A DNA stretch of 25,521 nucleotides from contig JAITBC010000210.1 in assembly GCA_031283785.1 (NCBI GenBank), positions 1 to 25,521 on the forward strand, given 5' to 3'. A model generated the notes under the pieces. It was not told where the DNA came from, did no database searches, and worked only from the letters and a program-made list of their open reading frames with translations. The position numbers and the translations under genes were made by a program. This document shows, one piece after another, positions 7,078 to 14,439 of the stretch (its first letter is position 1; each line of letters opens with the position of its first letter). This DNA comes from Tannerella sp. (GTDB lineage Bacteria > Bacteroidota > Bacteroidia > Bacteroidales > Tannerellaceae).

Positions 7078-8319
7078 TCAAAAAGAATACTTCAACCGGA
7101 CAAATCCGGCAAAGATGTTCCCCATGTTGGCATATTCGCTGTTTTCTTTCCCCAATAATATTTGTGCTACGGTCGATAATTCGAGGTTGTCCGCCGGCGA
7201 AACGGAGACGGTAGGCCCAAGGTAGGCGCTCCGGTCGGCGGGATTGAATATGACGGCAAGGCCGCCGTTTACAATCGGGCTAAACGGGTAGGAGAGGTTG
7301 CCGAACAGCTCAAACATACCGGTGGAAAGCCGTTTAGCGCTCATGTTGCCGGACGGGTCGAGGAGCGATATCCCGCCTTCGCGTTTGGTTGTGCCGAGCG
7401 AAGTGAACAGGAAAGCTCCATGAAGATAGAGCGAATTTGTAAACGTATAATCGAGTTCAGACGTAGCGCTGACGGCTGTTTTATTGTCGTCCGCCGGCTT
7501 TAGTACAGGGACGAACACGGCCGCTTCGCCGCGGAACGAGATCTGCCCGATGCTGCCCGACCAGCCGAAGCCGGCTACTGCGTCGTCCCGGCATTTCCCG
7601 GCGATCACCTGCCAGTCATAAATGCCGGAATTGAATAAATATCGGGCGGCAACAGTGTGATTATAAAGGCTGTCGTTGGGATGTCTGTCTATTTTATATA
7701 CTGCATCCAAACTTGAAGTGGGCGACCGATACCAGGTGAGGGACAGGGCGTCGCTGCCGGGGCGTTCTTCGTAATCGAAATCGATGTAGGAAAAAGCATT
7801 GAAAATATCATTGGGATTCCAAACCAGCCCGATGCCCCAGTTTACACGTTGCCGTCCCGCTTTAATCTGAATATTTTTGCAGGAGTAGTCGATGTAGAAC
7901 CTGTCAATGGAGGTATTGAATATGCAACTGTTAGTCCTGATGAGATTATACGAAAAGCCGGCAACCCCGTCATCCTGTTCCAGCACGTCGCTGTATTGCG
8001 GGATTTGCGCAATCAGGCGGCCGGCAAAAAGACGGTTACGCACGCCTGCATTTACCGACAGCGAATGATGCGGCGTTTTAACGGCATCCCATGCAAAATT
8101 GAGGCGGTTATGTACCAGGTTATACCACGAGAAACGCATATCCTCGCCGTCCGGCAGCGTTACCGGCTTTTGAAAAACGTACACGCCGGGCATTTCCTTG
8201 ACATAACCGGAAAATACCTGTGCCGCAAGCGGCCGGCAATACAGGGCAAACAAAGTGGCGAGCAGGGCAAAAATACGCCATTGCGCGGGCGTTCCAAAGT
8301 ATGTGTGATGTCGTTTCAT
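7078..8319 (-). CDS. Outer-membrane beta-barrel protein of the LolCDE-like export operon
   Basis: A 413-residue protein with a signal peptide (cleavage after LAA, residue 33), no long hydrophobic helix afterwards, many alternating beta-strands and a terminal Phe (FVRLKYSF), all typical of an outer-membrane barrel. The segment GRQRVNWGIGLVWNPNDIFN (155-174) resembles the conserved 'GRQR..WG....WNP.D.FN' signature of porin-like DUF1302-type barrels. It is the last gene of an operon with an ABC transporter and a LolA-like carrier, 60 bp behind the ATPase gene. Such barrels often occur with LolA-fold proteins and RND/MMPL pumps in other bacteria, so here it may be the outer-membrane end of the export route. 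The exact family is unsure and the function is inferred. Confidence 0.75.
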   Translation of the reverse strand: MKRHHTYFGTPAQWRIFALLATLFALYCRPLAAQVFSGYVKEMPGVYVFQKPVTLPDGEDMRFSWYNLVHNRLNFAWDAVKTPHHSLSVNAGVRNRLFAGRLIAQIPQYSDVLEQDDGVAGFSYNLIRTNSCIFNTSIDRFYIDYSCKNIQIKAGRQRVNWGIGLVWNPNDIFNAFSYIDFDYEERPGSDALSLTWYRSPTSSLDAVYKIDRHPNDSLYNHTVAARYLFNSGIYDWQVIAGKCRDDAVAGFGWSGSIGQISFRGEAAVFVPVLKPADDNKTAVSATSELDYTFTNSLYLHGAFLFTSLGTTKREGGISLLDPSGNMSAKRLSTGMFELFGNLSYPFSPIVNGGLAVIFNPADRSAYLGPTVSVSPADNLELSTVAQILLGKENSEYANMGNIFAGFVRLKYSF

Positions 8320-8379
8320 TTTCTTATTGTTCGTCGTGTTATTCTAAATGAGATCCCTTCTATGCACGAAAACCACACG

Positions 8380-9066
8380 CTAATACCTGCGCTCGTCCAC
8401 GATTCGCCCGTCTTCGAGGACTATTATGCGGCGGGCTTTGTTTACTACGCGCTGGTCGTGCGTGGAAAAAATGAAAGTGACGTTTTCCTTTTGATTAAGT
8501 TCGAGCATCATTTCGAGAAGCTTTTCGGTCGCTTTGGAATCGAGGTTGGCGGTGGGTTCATCGGCAATAATGAACCGCGGCCGCGACGCCATGGCGCGGG
8601 CGACGGCTACGCGCTGCTGCTGTCCGCCGGAAAGCTGTGCCGGGCGGCTTTCAATCCGGTCGCCCAGCCCTACGCCGGTGAGTATTTCCACCGTGCGTTC
8701 CCGGATTTTATCTTTGGGTTGCTTTTGCAGTTCCATGATGAAAGACACGTTTTCGCCTGCCGTTAATACGGGAATAAGGTTGTAGCTCTGGAAAATGAAT
8801 CCGATATTGTGCAAACGGAAATCGACAAGTTCCCGGCCTTTCAGTTTGGTAATATCACGGTTGTCGATAAAGATTGCGCCGGAAGTCGGCATGTCTAATC
8901 CGCCAATCATATTAAGCAGCGTGGTTTTGCCCGAGCCGGACGGACCCACAATAGCGGTAAATTCGCCCTGCTCAATATCGAGGCTGACATTATCCACAGC
9001 TTTCACTTCGGTTGCCGTGTCCCTGTAAATTCTTACCAGATCTTTAACTTTGATTATTTCGTTCAT
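8380..9066 (-). CDS. LolD/MacB-type ABC transporter ATPase
   Basis: A 228-residue ATP-binding subunit, complete and of normal length for LolD/MacB-type ATPases. It has Walker A GPSGSGKTT (41-49), Q-loop Gln93, signature LSGGQQQR (145-152), Walker B FIIADE (165-170), a D-loop after PTANLDS and switch His203 in STHDQ. It pairs with the two FtsX-type permeases encoded just upstream (14-bp gap). ATPases of this subgroup power mechanotransmission across the inner membrane rather than classic pumping, for example lipoprotein release by LolCDE. Cargo is not decided by the sequence. Confidence 0.92.
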   Translation of the reverse strand: MNEIIKVKDLVRIYRDTATEVKAVDNVSLDIEQGEFTAIVGPSGSGKTTLLNMIGGLDMPTSGAIFIDNRDITKLKGRELVDFRLHNIGFIFQSYNLIPVLTAGENVSFIMELQKQPKDKIRERTVEILTGVGLGDRIESRPAQLSGGQQQRVAVARAMASRPRFIIADEPTANLDSKATEKLLEMMLELNQKENVTFIFSTHDQRVVNKARRIIVLEDGRIVDERRY

Positions 9067-9080
9067 AGTCTATGGTTTTT

Positions 9081-10349
9081 TTATTCTGATTTTATTGCTT
9101 CGATGGTGTTGATTTTTATCGCTTTACCGGCGGGATAAACAGCGGATAAAATTCCGGCAAGGACGACGAGGACGATGATTTGAGCAAGCATCTTGACATT
9201 AACCACGGGAAAAACGACAGACGAGAAACCATAATCTTCAAAGGTGTCGCCCATCATAAAATGGAGGTCAATGCCGTAATGAATGGACGGCAGGAGCGCT
9301 ATCGCCGCCAAAATAATACCGGCAAAGCTGCCTGCAAGCGTCAGCAGAACAGTTTCGGTCATTACCATGCGGAAAATTTTCCCGCTGTTCATCCCAATAG
9401 CCGACAGCATGCCCAATTCGCGGGTACGTTCCAGTATCGCCATCAGCATGGTATTGACTATACCGAAAGCCAGCGCAAGCAGGAAAATCATCAACACGAC
9501 AATGACCATAATATCCGTCATCGCCAAACTCATCGCCAGCATCGGATTCAGCTGTTGCCAGTCTTCCACCGTATATTCGGGGAAAAGATTTTTTATTTCC
9601 GGGAATATTTCCCCGGAAACGGCCAAAGGGTCGTCGGCCGGTTCATTTACCATAACGGCGACTTGATGCACGGCGCCGTCCGGCAACCCGGAGGCCGGGA
9701 AAATGTCGGCATACCGGACATATACATTCCCCTCGTCAACCGCCGTATTACTGGTATGGTAAATGCCGCTGATGCGGAAAGCCATCGACTGCATTTCGCC
9801 GGAAACGTCCTGAAACGAAAAGATGACTTTCGACCGTGGTTTTACTTTTAATTTTTTGGCTGTTTTTTCACTTATCACGATAGGATTTTTCATGTCATCA
9901 GGCAAGAACGCTCCCAACGAATCGGGAATGGTTTTCCAGACAGACGACACGCCTTTTTCATCTTCCACCTCTATTCCGTTAGCCGTCAGCCCCACTGCAT
10001 TATGCGCCGAAGCCAGCATCCCCGTAATGTTCAATCGCGAAGATACGGAAAAACGATAATGTTCATTGCCCTGCCGGTTCGCGAGAAAACGGTGCAGTCG
10101 GTCATGCACATCGTCTTTTGAAATATACGCATCCAAATCATGATTCCGGGTAAAGTCGGGATGATGAATTTGCACGTGCGACGTATAGGTTTCTATATCC
10201 TCCTTCACCGTGCCGACCATCCAGCCGGTTATAAAAGCCGACAGGTAAGTTCCGCAAAACAGCCCCAGTGCAATCGCCCCGAGGACGACGCCGCTCCGTA
10301 CCTTATTCCTCCAAATATTCCTCCAACATATTTTTAACATAACGTGCAT
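9081..10349 (-). CDS. FtsX/LolCE-type ABC permease, second subunit
   Basis: A 422-residue integral membrane protein with the MacB/LolCE layout: one N-terminal membrane helix (about 15-35), a large periplasmic domain (about 40-270) and three C-terminal helices. The coupling region between helices 2 and 3 reads LERTRELGMLSAIGM, the typical FtsX-domain sequence, and the tail YPAGKAIKINTIEAIKSE matches the usual permease C-terminus. It starts MHVMLKICWRNIWRN; Met4 is an alternative start. It is 42 bp behind the first permease gene and 14 bp ahead of the ATPase gene. The two permeases share the WRNIWRN opening but differ in the periplasmic domain, so a LolC/LolE-like heterodimer is likely. Confidence 0.9.
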   Translation of the reverse strand: MHVMLKICWRNIWRNKVRSGVVLGAIALGLFCGTYLSAFITGWMVGTVKEDIETYTSHVQIHHPDFTRNHDLDAYISKDDVHDRLHRFLANRQGNEHYRFSVSSRLNITGMLASAHNAVGLTANGIEVEDEKGVSSVWKTIPDSLGAFLPDDMKNPIVISEKTAKKLKVKPRSKVIFSFQDVSGEMQSMAFRISGIYHTSNTAVDEGNVYVRYADIFPASGLPDGAVHQVAVMVNEPADDPLAVSGEIFPEIKNLFPEYTVEDWQQLNPMLAMSLAMTDIMVIVVLMIFLLALAFGIVNTMLMAILERTRELGMLSAIGMNSGKIFRMVMTETVLLTLAGSFAGIILAAIALLPSIHYGIDLHFMMGDTFEDYGFSSVVFPVVNVKMLAQIIVLVVLAGILSAVYPAGKAIKINTIEAIKSE

Positions 10350-10391
10350 TTATTAACGTTTAACATATCTTTACCGGGCGGGAAGCCTGTG

Positions 10392-11642
10392 CTAAGCCCC
10401 GCATTTAAGTTCCCGGATTTTCTTTATCGGATATATCATTGTCAAGGCTGATAGCGCCGTAACGATGAGGGTTTGTTTTACAAAAATCACCGGTTCCACC
10501 GAGAAAGGAATCACCGGCTCCATGCCCATATCATAGAACATGACGGCCATTTCACCGGTTATCCGGACAGGATTTGTATGGAAATAAAATGCCGCCGGAT
10601 ACGCCAGCATCACTCCAAGTGCAATGCCTATCAAGGAAGTCAGGACAAGTTCGAGCGAAACGACTTTGGACAGTTTGCCGCGCTGCATGCCGATGGAAAT
10701 CATCGTCCGGAACTCCCTTTTCCGTTCATTGGTCAGCATAATTACCGTACCCAACATGCCGAAGCCCACAATAATATAAAGTATCCACAGCACTATTTTG
10801 GAAAATGCCTTGTCGGAAGCCGCCGTTTGCAACAGCCGCTGCATGGTGAAATGCCACGGCATTACTTCATAATCGCCTGCCGGCAGCGTCTGATTATTCT
10901 TCCATTTGAAATGATCTTTTGGTTGTCCGCCGATAATGTGCGCTATTTCCAGCATGGACTGTTCAATATTCTTATCCTCTTTGAGCAATATCAACACGCC
11001 GCTGTAACCGTTGGGCATGTTGATAAAGTCCTGTGCGGCTGCCAGCGGCATATAGCAAAGATTATTGTTCATTTCGGTGATCGAAAACCGGAGGATTCCT
11101 TTTACGGGAAACAGGCCTGCGGCGTTTGTGCCGAAATGTCCTTGCCCTGTCAAGGCAATGGTGTCGCCCGTCGTTGCTTGCAGGTATTCGGCCAGTCCTT
11201 CGGCAAGGAGTACGCCGTCGTCCGTTTCGGAAAGATATGCGCCGTCGATGAGGTGCGACGCCAGTTTTGATTTGCGGTTTTCCTGCAAGGGCGATACGCC
11301 CGTAACGGCCGCCCCTTTGGTTGCCGTGCCAAGCGAAGCCAGGGCGAACGTTTCCACGCGCGGCGACACATTTTCGACGTTGTCCACCATCCGCAATGCG
11401 TCTATGGTTACGCCGTCCATCGCCATAAAATTGTCCATCACCTTGTCGTCCCAGTAGCCTTTTCCATGGATTTCGATATGGCCGCCTTGCACCGTCAGCG
11501 TGTTCGCAATCATTTGCTCCCACATCCCTTCCATATAACTGTACATGACGGAAGAGAAAAACACGGCAAAGAACACGGAGGATATGGTGATAACGGAACG
11601 CCGCCGGTTTCGCCAAATATTTCGCCACGATAGTCGTATCAT
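10392..11642 (-). CDS. FtsX/LolCE-type ABC permease, first subunit
   Basis: A 416-residue permease starting MIRLSWRNIWRNRRRS. It has one membrane helix at about 16-38, a periplasmic MacB-like domain with VQGGHIEIHGKGYWDD early on, and three C-terminal helices in the FtsX domain. The cytoplasmic coupling segment reads NERKREFRTMISIGMQRGKL. It probably forms a heterodimer with the next gene's product. The gene lies 9 bp after the LolA-like gene, consistent with one transcript. By family analogy the complex would extract a lipid-anchored or hydrophobic molecule from the inner membrane and hand it to the LolA-like carrier. Confidence 0.9.
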   Translation of the reverse strand: MIRLSWRNIWRNRRRSVITISSVFFAVFFSSVMYSYMEGMWEQMIANTLTVQGGHIEIHGKGYWDDKVMDNFMAMDGVTIDALRMVDNVENVSPRVETFALASLGTATKGAAVTGVSPLQENRKSKLASHLIDGAYLSETDDGVLLAEGLAEYLQATTGDTIALTGQGHFGTNAAGLFPVKGILRFSITEMNNNLCYMPLAAAQDFINMPNGYSGVLILLKEDKNIEQSMLEIAHIIGGQPKDHFKWKNNQTLPAGDYEVMPWHFTMQRLLQTAASDKAFSKIVLWILYIIVGFGMLGTVIMLTNERKREFRTMISIGMQRGKLSKVVSLELVLTSLIGIALGVMLAYPAAFYFHTNPVRITGEMAVMFYDMGMEPVIPFSVEPVIFVKQTLIVTALSALTMIYPIKKIRELKCGA

Positions 11643-11651
11643 ACGTCCCTG

Positions 11652-12395
11652 TTATTTTAGTTTTTTCATGTTCTGTTGGCTGAAAAAACCCGGTTCTATC
11701 GCAATATTGAACCGGATATCCTTTATGGTTATCACCGTTTTGTTTTGTGGATTCTCGGCGGGAACGATTTCCATGACGGAAGGCAGGCGGCGGCCGTCAA
11801 AGGTTTTAATGTCGGAAGAAGTATGCGTTTTTACCGGTTCATCTTCTTCGTCGAAGTACTGCACTTTCATCTCGAAACTGTTTTCAATGGAAATCCAGAT
11901 AAGCACTTTTCCCCATACCACATCGGCGCCGGCAAGCGGCGTGAGTTCGATTTTGTAACATGCAAGTCCGCTAACGGTTTCTTCACCAATCAGTTTATGG
12001 GTGAAATCCCTTACCAGCGACGACTCTTTCAGTACATCATCGTTAGAGAAATCACTGCCCATCCACCCCTGCGACATCATGGAAGGCGGCATTTTTATCA
12101 GCCGCTGGATCGTTGGATTCCAGTTCCACATATTATTGCCCATTTTCATGAACGACTGTCCCTTTTCATTTGCGGGCGCGGTAATCAGCGTCATGGAATT
12201 GCCGTCGGTTTCCGCCCATGACTTGAACTCAACAGTGCGCGTATATTTGGGGCGCACGATTTGCATACTCATCTCGCTATACGAAGTATTCTCGCCTTTA
12301 AGCAGGTTTTCGGCTTTCCTCACAATTTCCCCGGCGTCCTGTGCCGGCGACACGCCCGGCAACAGCGTTGCAAAAATGATTGCCAATTTTTTCAT
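11652..12395 (-). CDS. LolA-like outer-membrane lipoprotein-sorting protein (COG2834 type)
   Basis: A 247-residue periplasmic protein with a signal peptide (1-18, SPA|Q). The mature chain resembles the LolA-fold 'outer membrane lipoprotein-sorting protein' family: a repeated beta-strand pattern forming a half-open barrel, a WNWNPTIQRLIKMPPSMM stretch and the family motif GWMGSDFSNDDVL (110-122). Proteins of this fold shuttle lipoproteins or other lipids across the periplasm in a hydrophobic cavity. Its start codon overlaps the stop of the TetR gene in an ATGA, implying coupled translation. It precedes two LolCE-type permeases, the natural inner-membrane partners. It is probably not the housekeeping LolA, given its length, the dedicated operon and the TetR control. 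Confidence 0.85.
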   Translation of the reverse strand: MKKLAIIFATLLPGVSPAQDAGEIVRKAENLLKGENTSYSEMSMQIVRPKYTRTVEFKSWAETDGNSMTLITAPANEKGQSFMKMGNNMWNWNPTIQRLIKMPPSMMSQGWMGSDFSNDDVLKESSLVRDFTHKLIGEETVSGLACYKIELTPLAGADVVWGKVLIWISIENSFEMKVQYFDEEDEPVKTHTSSDIKTFDGRRLPSVMEIVPAENPQNKTVITIKDIRFNIAIEPGFFSQQNMKKLK

Positions 12396-13006
12396 ATCTC
12401 ATTATTTTTCGTTATTCCGTTAAACAAAATCCGCTTCAAATGCACCTTATATTCGTCCAGAAACCCGTTGGTATGTACGTTTTCCGTATAGGTAACGACC
12501 ATGCTTAACCCTTTCAGAAAGACCAGCACGGTGAAGTATCCGACGGCAGGCGACGGGAATGGCAACCTGCTGCCGAAATAATTGCAAATCATTGCCTGCA
12601 ACCGGGCGGCCTTTTCCAAATGGAATTTTTTCATCAGAAATTCTACCACTTCCGGCTGAAACGAACATTGATAATAGAGCTTCATCTGGTCGCGGTTGTT
12701 CTTAAGCAGTTCGAACAGCGCATCTACAAAATTTTCCGCTTCCTCATCGCTTACTTCCCCGTCGTGGTTAGGGTCTATTAAGTTTTTGAACGTCTCAATC
12801 AGCTCGTCCCAGATTGTTTGGAGCAGTGCTTCTTTACTTTCATAATAATTGTACAGCAATCCTTTCGCGATATTTGCATCCTCGGCTATCTCGCTGATAG
12901 AAGTAGAGGCATATCCTTTGGCGGCAAATAACCGCAGGGCTGTTTGCTTAATCAATTCCCGCTTTTCGCGGCGAATTTGTTCATTTTGTTCTTTTGTTCG
13001 CGGCAT
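12392..13006 (-). CDS. TetR/AcrR-family regulator with an EF-hand-like calcium loop
   Basis: A 204-residue regulator. The N-terminal helix-turn-helix spans about 15-60: IKQTALRLFAAKGYASTSIS, IAKGLLYNYYESKEALL. The ligand-binding half follows. Residues 78-89 read DPNHDGEVSDEE, which fits the canonical EF-hand loop: D1, N3, D5, G6, a hydrophobic V8, S9 and E12. It is flanked by WDELIETFKNLI before and AENFVDALFELL after, which look like the E and F helices. TetR proteins normally sense small hydrophobic ligands; a calcium loop is unusual. It is the first gene of the operon (ATGA overlap with the LolA-like gene), so it very likely autoregulates the whole set. A partial palindrome lies at the predicted transcription start. 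The TetR call is confident; calcium binding is untested. Confidence 0.92.
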   Translation of the reverse strand: MPRTKEQNEQIRREKRELIKQTALRLFAAKGYASTSISEIAEDANIAKGLLYNYYESKEALLQTIWDELIETFKNLIDPNHDGEVSDEEAENFVDALFELLKNNRDQMKLYYQCSFQPEVVEFLMKKFHLEKAARLQAMICNYFGSRLPFPSPAVGYFTVLVFLKGLSMVVTYTENVHTNGFLDEYKVHLKRILFNGITKNNEI

Positions 13007-13054
13007 CGTTTGATAAATAATTTAATGTATATACCCGTTTCAATTATTTATATT

Positions 13055-13066
13055 GACTGAACGGTC
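13055..13066. promoter_or_regulatory. Candidate TetR operator (imperfect palindrome)
   Basis: GACTGAACGGTC is a partial palindrome: four of six base pairs are symmetric, including the outer GAC/GTC arms. It lies just downstream of the -7 box, over the predicted start of the TetR operon transcript, where a repressor would block initiation. Short CGGT-containing palindromes are common for TetR-family proteins. The assignment is inference from position and symmetry. Confidence 0.45.
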
Positions 13067-13069
13067 GGG

Positions 13070-13100
13070 CAAAGATAAAGACATATTTTTGAATGGCAAA
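13070..13100 (-). promoter_or_regulatory. Promoter of the TetR-LolA-ABC-barrel operon
   Basis: On the minus strand TTTG (13100-13097), a 19-bp spacer and TATCTTTG (13077-13070) give a canonical two-element Bacteroidetes promoter. Start of transcription is expected near 13063, leaving a leader of about 57 nt. No other strong promoter was seen inside the operon. Confidence 0.75.
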
Positions 13101-13322
13101 ATATTTTTTGATTATTTTATTCAGCTTTCGCAAAAATCTTTTGGCCGTCGCTTGCAAGAAAGTTTAAAGACACAGCATTTATGCAGTAAATCACCCGGAC
13201 TGCTTCACCTGCGGCATGATACCTGTAATACTTATTAGACGCTCAACGATAACGGCATGAGAATAAAAAAAAATACAACGGGAAGCAATTACGAATCAAT
13301 TCTCCCGTTAATAATATAAACA

Positions 13323-13366
13323 GGCAGGAATAATCGGGAATAATGCAATGGGCAGGAATGATCGGG
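13323..13366. repeat. Short imperfect direct repeat
   Basis: GGCAGGAATAATCGGG (13323-13338) recurs as GGCAGGAATGATCGGG (13351-13366), one mismatch, period 28 bp. It lies in non-coding sequence more than 100 bp upstream of the operon promoter. Nothing else ties it to a function. Confidence 0.6.
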
Positions 13367-13472
13367 TAGGTCTTTTAGGGCATGCCGGAATGTTGGAGGA
13401 TTTTTTTGGAATATTTATGTGATTGCAATACGCTGATAGTGATCGTATTACTAAAAACAGGCGAAAAAGTTA

Positions 13473-13502
13473 TTGTCAATTGAAAAAAAAACCGTACCTT
13501 TG
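13473..13502 (+). promoter_or_regulatory. Promoter of the DUF177-rpmF operon, with the -7 box in a hairpin loop
   Basis: TTG (13473-13475), exactly 19 bp, then TACCTTTG (13495-13502) fits the Bacteroidetes promoter. The -7 box lies within a perfect inverted repeat, AAAAAACCGT, 8-nt centre ACCTTTGC, ACGGTTTTTT. Transcription should start near 13509, after the first arm, so the hairpin as such is not transcribed from this promoter. It could end any read-through arriving from the left. Confidence 0.75.
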
Positions 13503-13532
13503 CACGGTTTTTTCTTGGAACTTGTATTGGCT

Positions 13533-14144
13533 TTGGAAAAGTTGAAAACATATCGGATAGATTTGAAAAATCTCTCACGGGCGACGGAATATCGGTTTGA
13601 TTATGTGCTTGGAGACGATTTTTTTGAATGTGTGGACGGACCTGAAGTCAGGCAAGGAAATGTAAAGGTCTCGTTATCCATCGTGTATGCGTCGTCGGCG
13701 TTTGAGTTGGATTTTCATATTGACGGCGTCATAACGACGACTTGCGACCGCTGTCTGGAAGATATGGAAATTCCTGTGGAGACGGATAACCGGTTGATTG
13801 TTACGTTTGGAGAAACGTATGAAGAAATTAGCGATGAGCACATCGTTATTTCGGAAGAAGAAGGATTTATCAACGTTGCGTGGCTTATGTACGAGTTCAT
13901 TGCGCTGGCTATACCTGTTAAACATGTTCATGATCCGGGTGGATGCGATGAAATGATGACACTGAAATTAAATGAGTTATGTGTAGACGAAGTGATTGAC
14001 GACGAAAATTTATTTCAAGACGTAGATAATCCGGGTGAAATCAGGGGCGACGATGACGACAGCCTCGAGTCGGGTTCCGGCAGGGATCGCAGGCCGGTAG
14101 ACCCACGTTGGGATGCCCTTCGTCATTTGATTGGAGATAATTAA
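13533..14144 (+). CDS. DUF177/YceD family protein
   Basis: A DUF177 (YceD-like) protein, encoded immediately upstream of rpmF in most bacteria and linked to ribosome or 23S rRNA homeostasis by that context and by studies of plant and E. coli homologues. The frame extends up to 13473, but that part overlaps the promoter. I chose the TTG at 13533, which gives MEKLKTYRIDLKNL, the usual start pattern of Bacteroidales homologues, and a 203-residue protein. It has the conserved TTCDRCLEDMEIPVE segment with its CxxC and a later GGCDEM Cys. The C-terminus is acidic (GDDDDS) and ends with a typical DPRWDALRHL motif. A non-ATG start makes the 5' end less certain than the family call. Confidence 0.88.
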   Translation: MEKLKTYRIDLKNLSRATEYRFDYVLGDDFFECVDGPEVRQGNVKVSLSIVYASSAFELDFHIDGVITTTCDRCLEDMEIPVETDNRLIVTFGETYEEISDEHIVISEEEGFINVAWLMYEFIALAIPVKHVHDPGGCDEMMTLKLNELCVDEVIDDENLFQDVDNPGEIRGDDDDSLESGSGRDRRPVDPRWDALRHLIGDN

Positions 14145-14161
14145 TTTAAAATAAAAACATT

Positions 14162-14347
14162 ATGGCACATCCTAAAAGAAGACAGGGAAATACTAGAACA
14201 GCCAAGCGCAGGACGCACGATAAGGCAGTTCTTCCGACATTGGCCGTATGCCCGAACTGTGGCGCATGGCACGTTTATCACACTGTATGCAGTGAATGCG
14301 GTTATTACAGAGGTAAGTTGGCAATCGAAAAAGAGGCTTCCGTTTAA
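14162..14347 (+). CDS. rpmF: 50S ribosomal protein L32
   Basis: A 61-residue protein starting MAHPKRRQGNTRTAKRRTHD, the standard bL32 opening. It carries an intact zinc ribbon, Cys30/Cys33 and Cys43/Cys46 (CPNC and CSEC), so it is the zinc-binding form and not a zinc-independent paralogue. It lies 17 bp behind the DUF177 gene, as is usual. A strong hairpin follows before fabH. Confidence 0.97.
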   Translation: MAHPKRRQGNTRTAKRRTHDKAVLPTLAVCPNCGAWHVYHTVCSECGYYRGKLAIEKEASV

Positions 14348-14361
14348 ACAGGCTTTTTGAG

Positions 14362-14369
14362 TAGTTTTG
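14362..14369 (+). promoter_or_regulatory. Weak candidate -7 box for fabH
   Basis: TAGTTTTG matches TAnnTTTG, 14 bp after the rpmF stop codon. The sequence 19 bp upstream is not a TTTG, so support is weak. If used, transcription would begin near 14376 and the mRNA would start with the hairpin at 14380-14411. Confidence 0.3.
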
Positions 14370-14379
14370 TAAGAAAATA

Positions 14380-14415
14380 ATAGCCCTAAAATTTTTCTGT
14401 TTTAGGGCTATTTTT
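14380..14415 (+). terminator. Terminator or attenuator hairpin between rpmF and fabH
   Basis: A perfect 12-bp stem, ATAGCCCTAAAA (14380-14391) with TTTTAGGGCTAT (14400-14411), an 8-nt loop and TTTT. It has the form of an intrinsic terminator, yet fabH begins only 25 bp later on the same strand. Either it partly terminates, lowering fabH relative to rpmF, or fabH has its own start just upstream. Confidence 0.85.
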
Positions 14416-14439
14416 AAATAGAGAAAAGATAGAATAGTT

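Larger units (their letters stand above)
13007..13532. other. Divergent intergenic region, TetR operon / yceD-rpmF-fabH operon
   Basis: About 525 bases without a convincing gene. It holds the leftward TetR-operon promoter and operator-like palindrome at the left end, a 16-bp imperfect direct repeat in the middle (13323-13338 and 13351-13366) and the rightward promoter at 13473-13502. A short open frame across 13053-13238 covers the TetR promoter and shows no recognisable motif. Confidence 0.6.

Noticed and set aside
7849..8766. 305-codon plus-strand frame
   Set aside because: It is antisense to both the barrel gene and the ABC ATPase gene, whose motifs are unambiguous.
10473..11270. 265-codon plus-strand frame rich in His and Arg
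   Set aside because: It is a shadow of the first permease gene on the opposite strand; no motif and odd composition.
13053..13238. 61-codon frame in the divergent intergenic region
   Set aside because: It overlaps the TetR-operon promoter and operator-like site and shows no protein signal.
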